This document shows, in pieces, positions 6,415 to 10,598 of a stretch of 10,598 bases of DNA. Below the pieces are notes generated by a model. It saw only the letters and a program-made list of their open reading frames with translations, did not search any database and was not told where the DNA came from. Origin of the DNA: Bacteroidales bacterium (GTDB lineage Bacteria > Bacteroidota > Bacteroidia > Bacteroidales > NBLH01); the NCBI GenBank assembly GCA_021647685.1, contig JAKIUH010000120.1, forward strand, positions 1 through 10,598. Direction: 5' to 3'. Made by a program: the position numbers and the translations under genes. The number at the start of each line of letters is the position of its first letter. The stretch's first letter is position 1.

Positions 6415-6990
6415 TTAAACCTTATCTAACGGTTTACGCCGGTTTTCTTTCAATTTTTTAAAATGTGAAGGACTCAGTCCTGTAATTTTTTTAAACTGAT
6501 TGGATAAATGCTGAACACTGCTGTAACCCAAATCCCAAGCAATTTCACTTAATGTGAGTTCATCATAAATTAACAGTTCTTTTACTCGTTCAATTTTTTG
6601 ATAAATAAAATATTTTTCAATAGTGATGCTCTCCACTTCTGAAAATATGCGGCTTAAATACGAATAATCATATCCAATATTTTCAACCAAATAATCGGAA
6701 ATATTTATGTGTTCCGGTTTATCTTTATGATAATGAACCAGTTCAATAATACTAGTTTTGATTTTATCAATAATTCGGCTGCGTTTATCATCAATTAACT
6801 CAAATCCATTTTCCAAAAGTACCTCACTGATATTTTCATAATCTTTATCATTGAGCTTGTTTTCCAATTCAACTTCTCCGAGTTTTATGGAACGAATATT
6901 AAAACCCAGTTTTCCAAATTCCTCACTTACCACCTTAATGCAGCGCGGACAAACCATATTTTTAATGTAAATCTTTGTTGTATCTACCAT
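6415..6990 (-). CDS. AraC-family regulator with N-terminal HMA-like CxxC domain
   Basis: This DNA-binding regulator has 191 residues. Residues 1-68 look like a heavy-metal-associated (ferredoxin-like) fold with the metal-binding motif MVCPRC (C14, C17) and the strand pattern IYIKNMVC...IRSIKLGEVEL...FELI. Residues about 72-182 are an AraC/XylS two-HTH DNA-binding domain. The second helix-turn-helix lies at LTLSEIAWDLGYSSVQHLSN, followed by FKKITGLSPSHFK. There is no cupin or sugar-binding domain, so the CxxC domain is the likely sensor, probably for Cu(I) or another soft metal. Architectures like this occur in Bacteroidota, often near metal-handling genes (general knowledge, not checked). The ATG overlaps the end of the quinone-reductase gene by 7 bases (6984-6990), so the two are translated from one message. 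No P-type ATPase is seen within the window. Confidence 0.9.
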   Translation of the reverse strand: MVDTTKIYIKNMVCPRCIKVVSEEFGKLGFNIRSIKLGEVELENKLNDKDYENISEVLLENGFELIDDKRSRIIDKIKTSIIELVHYHKDKPEHINISDYLVENIGYDYSYLSRIFSEVESITIEKYFIYQKIERVKELLIYDELTLSEIAWDLGYSSVQHLSNQFKKITGLSPSHFKKLKENRRKPLDKV

Positions 6991-7988
6991 TTTATTCCTA
7001 CTTTACCAATTGTTTCACGATTTTCCAAAGCTGTATGTGCTTCATTTAATTCATCAATAGAATACATTTTAAAAACTTTGGGGTTTATCTTATTCTCCTG
7101 AGCCAATTTTACCAAGTTTTGCATACAATATTGCAATACTTCCGGTTTATCATCGGCAATCCGCAGCATGTTTACCCCAATCATTGCTTTTGATTGCATG
7201 ATAAAACCTACAGGATGATATATCCCAAAGGATAATGCAAATTTCAGCTTACTGAAAAAATTACCGGCATCAAGTTGAGTCGCCGCACCGTAGGGTATTA
7301 TTCTTCCTCCGCTTCCCAAAAGTTTATAACCTTTTTTAAAAGTACTTCCACCAATCGAATCAAAAACCACGTCTAATTTTTCGGAAATTTCGGTACTAAA
7401 ATCTTTTTGACGATAATTTATGGGGAAATCTACTCCTTGATTTTTAATATATTCAATTTTTTCATCAGAGCCTGCCGTTCCATATATTTTACAGTTTTTG
7501 AGTTTGCATAATTGAATTAATGCAGTACCTACACCACCGGCGGCTGCATGAATCAATACTTTTTCGCCTTCGCGTATATTGGCAGCTAAAAAGGCAGCAT
7601 AATAGGCTGTTGTGTATTGAGTAGCCAAAGCTAAAGCTTTGCCAAGGGGAAAATCATTATCAATTTTCACTGCTGCTACTGCTTTGGTAATTATATATTG
7701 TGAGTATCCGCCAAAGCGTGTAAAAGCAATTACCCTGTCGCCAAGTGCTATATTTTTTACTTGCGCTCCAATTTTCACTACTTTCCCAACAGCCTCATAA
7801 CCAATAATTGCCGGAAGTGGCGGACATTCTTTGTACAAACCCAAACGCGCCAAAACATCGGCAAAATTTAATCCAAATGCCTCTGCTTCAATGGCAATTT
7901 CATCTTTCCCGGATTCTTTAAGTTCAATCTCACGTTTCTCAAAAGCAATTTCTGCTTTTCCGTTTTTTATTAAATATATTGCTTTCAT
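6984..7988 (-). CDS. NAD(P)H:quinone reductase, VAT1-like medium-chain reductase
   Basis: This zinc-independent medium-chain dehydrogenase/reductase of 334 residues most likely reduces quinones or related electrophilic carbonyls with NADPH. The GroES-like N-terminal half contains GLNFADVLARLGLY, PAIIGYEAVGKV (about 59-70) and GDRVIAFTRFGGYSQY. The cysteine/histidine set that binds catalytic zinc in alcohol dehydrogenases is absent. The cofactor fold begins with VLIHAAAGGVGTALIQL, its nucleotide loop AAAGGVG being at 148-154. The C-terminal FGIYHPVGFIMQSKAMIGVNMLR region resembles the synaptic-vesicle VAT-1 group. Its tail overlaps the start of the HMA-AraC gene, suggesting that reductase and regulator respond to the same stress, possibly metal or redox. 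A candidate -7 box (TACATTTG on this strand) lies at 8045-8052. Confidence 0.92.
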   Translation of the reverse strand: MKAIYLIKNGKAEIAFEKREIELKESGKDEIAIEAEAFGLNFADVLARLGLYKECPPLPAIIGYEAVGKVVKIGAQVKNIALGDRVIAFTRFGGYSQYIITKAVAAVKIDNDFPLGKALALATQYTTAYYAAFLAANIREGEKVLIHAAAGGVGTALIQLCKLKNCKIYGTAGSDEKIEYIKNQGVDFPINYRQKDFSTEISEKLDVVFDSIGGSTFKKGYKLLGSGGRIIPYGAATQLDAGNFFSKLKFALSFGIYHPVGFIMQSKAMIGVNMLRIADDKPEVLQYCMQNLVKLAQENKINPKVFKMYSIDELNEAHTALENRETIGKVGIKW

Positions 7989-8044
7989 AAATTAAATTTT
8001 AATTCTCGGTAAAAAATTAGAACTCAAATAAGTTCTTTATTAAA

Positions 8045-8052
8045 CAAATGTA
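8045..8052 (-). promoter_or_regulatory. candidate Bacteroidota -7 box for quinone reductase operon
   Basis: Read on the - strand this is TACATTTG, an exact fit to the Bacteroidota -7 consensus TAnnTTTG. It lies 57 bases upstream of the reductase ATG. I do not see a clear TTG -33 element in the expected place, so the call rests on the -7 box and its position in the divergent spacer 7989-8136. A 6-bp inverted repeat AGAACT/AGTTCT (8019-8036) lies between it and the gene and might be an operator. Confidence 0.35.
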
Positions 8053-8108
8053 AAAGATTTTTATTAAATAAAATTAAAAAATTACTCGTTCACTTTTTTC
8101 AAATTGTT

Positions 8109-8116
8109 TAACTTTG
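8109..8116 (+). promoter_or_regulatory. candidate Bacteroidota -7 box for yihY
   Basis: TAACTTTG matches TAnnTTTG exactly and would start transcription about 15 bases before the ATG at 8137, giving a short leader. The -33 region is only weakly matched. Together with the box at 8045-8052 on the other strand it would make 7989-8136 a divergent promoter region. Confidence 0.35.
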
Positions 8117-8136
8117 GGTAAATTTAATAAAATGAT

Positions 8137-9468
8137 ATGTTAAAAGAATATATAAACAGTATTGTTTTGTTTTTTAAAAACGAAATTTGGAATGTAGAAG
8201 AAGAAAAGCTTCCTGTCTTTAAAAAAATTCCTTTAAATATTTTAAAAGTATTGGTAATCACTATTAAAAATTTTGGTAAAGACAATACGCCTATTTATGC
8301 CTCTGCCCTAACCTATTTTTCAATGTTATCCATTGTACCGGTTATTGCCGTAGGATTTGCCATTGCAAAAGGTTTTGGTTTAGAAAGTATTTTGGAAGAA
8401 GAAATAGCTAAAAGTCTTGCAGGACAAGAAGAAGTTGCCGCTTATCTGTTAAGTTTTGCAAAATCAATGCTCAGCAATACCAAAGGCGGTATTTTGGCAA
8501 TCGTCAGTATCGCAGTCTTACTTTATACTGTATTAAAACTGTTTCATCAAATTGAAATATCTTTTAATACTATTTGGAAAATAGAAAAACAAAGAAGCTT
8601 TATTCGTAAATTTACCGATTATTTGGCAATTGTGATGATTGCCCCTATATTAATTGTTTTATCCGGTACACTTAATGTTTATGTTACTACAATATTAAGA
8701 GATTTCGGTCAACACAGCGGATACTCCCAGTATATTTCACCCTTTATTTTTCTAATAATAAAATTTGTACCTTATATTCTTATATGGCTGTTGTTCACAC
8801 TATTATACCTGATTATTCCTAATAAAAGCGTAAAATTTATACATGCTATGACAGCCGGAATAATTGCCGGCACAGCCTATCAGTTATTACAATACTTTTA
8901 TATTACCCTCCAAATAGGTTTCTCTCGCTATAATGCCATTTACGGAAGTTTTGCTGCTTTGCCCTTGTTTCTAATATGGCTGCAAATGAGCTGGAATGTG
9001 GTTTTGGCAGGTGCACAAATATCCGCTTCTTTTGAAAACCTGAAATCTTACGGATATAAAAACACCTATCCATTTCTTAGTCAAACCGATAAAAGACGTT
9101 TAAGTTTAATGATTCTAAAAAAAATAGTGGATCGTTTTAAACTTGGCTTAACAGCCCCAAATATTGAAGAATTATCAGAGGAAAGTCAAATCCCAATACT
9201 CTATGTTACTAAAATTGTTGATGAGCTTTGCAAAGTAGACTTGGTTTCAAAAGTAGTTAAAGAATCCGGAGAAGAAGCTTATCAGCCGGCAACAGACATC
9301 AATAAATTAAGTTTTGCTCTGGTTATTGATCGCTTAACAGATTACGGCGAAACAAAACTATTAAAAGCCACACAAGACAAAGATTTTGAAAAAATCAATC
9401 AATTACTTAATGATTTTAATAAAAACATTAAAGAAGTATTTTCCGATACGCTAATTAAAGATTTATAA
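8137..9468 (+). CDS. YihY/BrkB-family membrane protein with C-terminal winged-helix-like domain
   Basis: This is an inner-membrane protein of the YihY (formerly RNase BN) family; its molecular role is not established, and the old ribonuclease name is considered wrong. It has 443 residues. Six hydrophobic segments lie at about residues 55-80, 117-137, 162-182, 203-229, 236-256 and 274-296. Family motifs are ASALTYFSMLSIVPVIA, FNTIWKIEKQRSF and RYNAIYGSFAALPLFLIWLQ. After about residue 316 comes a soluble tail of about 125 residues. It contains a segment (LTAPNIEELSEESQIPILYVTKIVDELCKVDLV) with the helix spacing of a winged-helix domain and a YQPATDINKLS wing-like end, then an acidic helical tail. 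Similar tails occur in YihY proteins of several phyla. The ATG at 8137 is the first usable one; the ATG at 8132 meets a stop at once. rnhB follows 50 bases later and may share its transcript. Confidence 0.92.
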   Translation: MLKEYINSIVLFFKNEIWNVEEEKLPVFKKIPLNILKVLVITIKNFGKDNTPIYASALTYFSMLSIVPVIAVGFAIAKGFGLESILEEEIAKSLAGQEEVAAYLLSFAKSMLSNTKGGILAIVSIAVLLYTVLKLFHQIEISFNTIWKIEKQRSFIRKFTDYLAIVMIAPILIVLSGTLNVYVTTILRDFGQHSGYSQYISPFIFLIIKFVPYILIWLLFTLLYLIIPNKSVKFIHAMTAGIIAGTAYQLLQYFYITLQIGFSRYNAIYGSFAALPLFLIWLQMSWNVVLAGAQISASFENLKSYGYKNTYPFLSQTDKRRLSLMILKKIVDRFKLGLTAPNIEELSEESQIPILYVTKIVDELCKVDLVSKVVKESGEEAYQPATDINKLSFALVIDRLTDYGETKLLKATQDKDFEKINQLLNDFNKNIKEVFSDTLIKDL

Positions 9469-9518
9469 AAATTCTATCATAATAATAGTACGACTTTCCA
9501 AATAAAAAAACAAGATAC

Positions 9519-10133
9519 ATGAACAAACGCATTTCTTTATCTGCATTCTACAAAAAGAACATACTTGAGGCGGGTTGTGATGAGGCAGGGCGCGGATGCC
9601 TTGCAGGACCCGTTGTTGCGGCAGCAGTTATTTTACCCAATGACTTTAAAAACGATATTTTAAACGACTCGAAACAACTATCGGAAAAAAACAGGGATAA
9701 ACTACGTTTAATAATTGAAGAAGAAGCAATTGACTGGGCTATTGGAATTGTTGATAATGATGTGATTGACCAAATTAATATCCTGAATGCTTCCATTTTA
9801 GCAATGCATAAAGCCATTGATCAATTAAAAATTAAACCGGAACATTTAATTATCGACGGAAACCGCTTTAAAGCTTATCAAGACATTCCTCACCAATGCA
9901 TTATAAAAGGCGATGCAAAATATTTATCCATTGCCGCCGCCTCCGTTTTGGCAAAAACACACAGAGATGAAATAATGAAAAAATTAGATAGGGAATTTCC
10001 TAATTATTTCTGGGCAAAAAATAAAGGTTATCCAACCAAGCAACACCGGATTGCAATTGCAGAGCATGGTATTAGTAAATATCATCGAAAATCATATAAA
10101 TTATTGGATAAACAATTGAGTATAAATTTTTAA
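9519..10133 (+). CDS. rnhB: ribonuclease HII
   Basis: RNase HII cuts the RNA strand of RNA-DNA hybrids and starts removal of single ribonucleotides from DNA. The 204 residues cover the normal length. Catalytic carboxylates are D21 and E22 (AGCDEAGRGCLAGP), D113 (LIIDGN) and, by family alignment, D132 in KGDAKYLSIAAASVLAKTHRD. The KGYPTKQH and HRKSY motifs near the end are also typical. The ATG at 9519 gives a usual N-terminus before the DEAGRG motif. It has an A-rich leader without a Shine-Dalgarno site. It lies 50 bases after yihY with no clear own promoter and is followed immediately by a strong hairpin (10132-10156), so it is probably the last gene of that transcript. Confidence 0.97.
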   Translation: MNKRISLSAFYKKNILEAGCDEAGRGCLAGPVVAAAVILPNDFKNDILNDSKQLSEKNRDKLRLIIEEEAIDWAIGIVDNDVIDQINILNASILAMHKAIDQLKIKPEHLIIDGNRFKAYQDIPHQCIIKGDAKYLSIAAASVLAKTHRDEIMKKLDREFPNYFWAKNKGYPTKQHRIAIAEHGISKYHRKSYKLLDKQLSINF

Positions 10134-10156
10134 ATCGTACACTATGTGTACGATTT
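10132..10156 (+). terminator. hairpin terminator after rnhB
   Basis: AAATCGTACAC (10132-10142) and GTGTACGATTT (10146-10156) form a perfect 11-bp stem around a TAT loop. It begins inside the rnhB stop codon. Its A-rich and T-rich ends give the look of a bidirectional rho-independent terminator, although the T-run is only three bases long. The remaining spacer to 10274 is A/T-rich with no gene seen. Confidence 0.6.
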
Positions 10157-10274
10157 CGGACAGTTCATTTTATATATGCCTTTCTAACCTATTAATAGAC
10201 AATCCATAATATTTTATGGTTTAATTTTTGATAAATTAACAAACTTTATAAACAATAGAAAAATAATAAACATT

Positions 10275-10598
10275 ATGATTAAAAAAACAGTAGTATTTGC
10301 AATGATATTTGTTTTTGCATTACAGATAAATGTAAAAGCAGATGAAGGAATGTGGTTTTTGGCTTTTATTGGCAAAAACTACAAACAAATGAAAGCCATG
10401 GGCTTTAAACTTACTCCCAAAGATATATACGATATCAACCATTCGAGCATGAAAGATGCGGTTGTGGCATTGGATCATGGTTCATGTACTGCCGAATTGG
10501 TTTCGCCAAACGGCTTGTTATTTACCAATCACCATTGTGGTTATGGAGAAATTCAAGCGCACAGCTCGGTAGAGCATGATTATTTAACCAATGGTTTT
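10275..10598 (+). CDS. S46-family dipeptidyl-peptidase, 3'-truncated
   Basis: This is the first 108 codons of a secreted or periplasmic serine dipeptidyl-peptidase (DPP7/DPP11 type), which removes dipeptides from peptide N-termini. The reading frame runs off the window end. A signal peptide is visible: MIKK, a hydrophobic core (about 5-20) and likely cleavage near KA-DEG at 22-23. The mature start DEGMWFLAFIGK is typical of S46. The trypsin-like motif LLFTNHHCGYG supplies the catalytic histidine, H87 by comparison with His85 of Porphyromonas gingivalis DPP11. C71 and C88 have the same 17-residue spacing as that enzyme's disulfide pair. The aspartate, serine and S1 residue that would separate DPP7 from DPP11 lie beyond the window. 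The ATG at 10275 is preceded by an A-rich leader. Such peptidases are hallmarks of peptide-using Bacteroidota. Confidence 0.93.
   Translation, partial: MIKKTVVFAMIFVFALQINVKADEGMWFLAFIGKNYKQMKAMGFKLTPKDIYDINHSSMKDAVVALDHGSCTAELVSPNGLLFTNHHCGYGEIQAHSSVEHDYLTNGF

Noticed and set aside
6984..7988. Zinc-dependent alcohol dehydrogenase
   Set aside because: The zinc-binding Cys/His residues of that group are missing; the sequence follows the zinc-free quinone reductase/VAT1 pattern.
8137..9468. Annotation of the YihY protein as ribonuclease BN
   Set aside because: The protein is a polytopic membrane protein without nuclease motifs. The RNase BN activity in E. coli belongs to a different gene (elaC/rbn).
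10205..10220. CCATAA...TTATGG hairpin before the S46 peptidase gene
   Set aside because: It is a short six-base A/T-rich stem of the kind expected by chance in such sequence. No clear promoter box lies next to it.

Overview
The window has two parts of different character. Bases 1 to about 2330 hold the 3' part of a sulfite reductase hemoprotein gene (cysI) followed by cysD, the small subunit of ATP sulfurylase. Both are assimilatory sulfate-reduction genes. This part is clearly richer in G+C (about half G+C in the 60-base lines I counted by hand). It uses GCC/CGT/GGC-type codons and has a textbook AAGGAG Shine-Dalgarno site, so it looks proteobacterial, probably gammaproteobacterial. From about 2400 to the end the DNA is AT-rich. 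Genes there start behind A/T-rich leaders without Shine-Dalgarno sites, and the gene content is typical of Bacteroidota: HMA-AraC regulator, MgtE, YihY with a long C-terminal tail, RNase HII and an S46 dipeptidyl-peptidase. The source is therefore most likely a Bacteroidota genome carrying an acquired cys segment, or a metagenomic contig wrongly joined near 2330-2400.

Layout: cysI (partial) and cysD (+) overlap by four bases and form an operon. cysD is not followed by its partner cysN but by a palindromic hairpin at 2336-2368. Next come a two-helix membrane protein of unknown function and rpe (ribulose-phosphate 3-epimerase), on the + strand with a 3-base gap. The 304-base space 3985-4288 is filled with palindromes: a terminator-like hairpin, two copies of a 30-base REP-like unit around a third palindrome, and a structured GC-rich element of about 145 bases. 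On the - strand, read right to left, a VAT1-like NAD(P)H:quinone reductase overlaps an HMA-AraC regulator. After a 188-base gap come a Nudix hydrolase and mgtE (magnesium transporter). From the divergent spacer 7989-8136, yihY and rnhB run rightward. After a strong hairpin, the 5' end of a secreted S46 peptidase gene runs off the window.

Joint roles: cysI/cysD make activated sulfate and sulfide for cysteine synthesis. The quinone reductase and its overlapping CxxC-containing regulator suggest a metal- or redox-responsive pair. Nudix hydrolase and mgtE form a probable two-gene operon. The rest is housekeeping (Rpe, RNase HII) and extracellular peptide use (S46). The points most worth a second look are the compositional break after cysD, the recurring TCATCNGATGA palindrome, and the structured non-coding element between rpe and mgtE.
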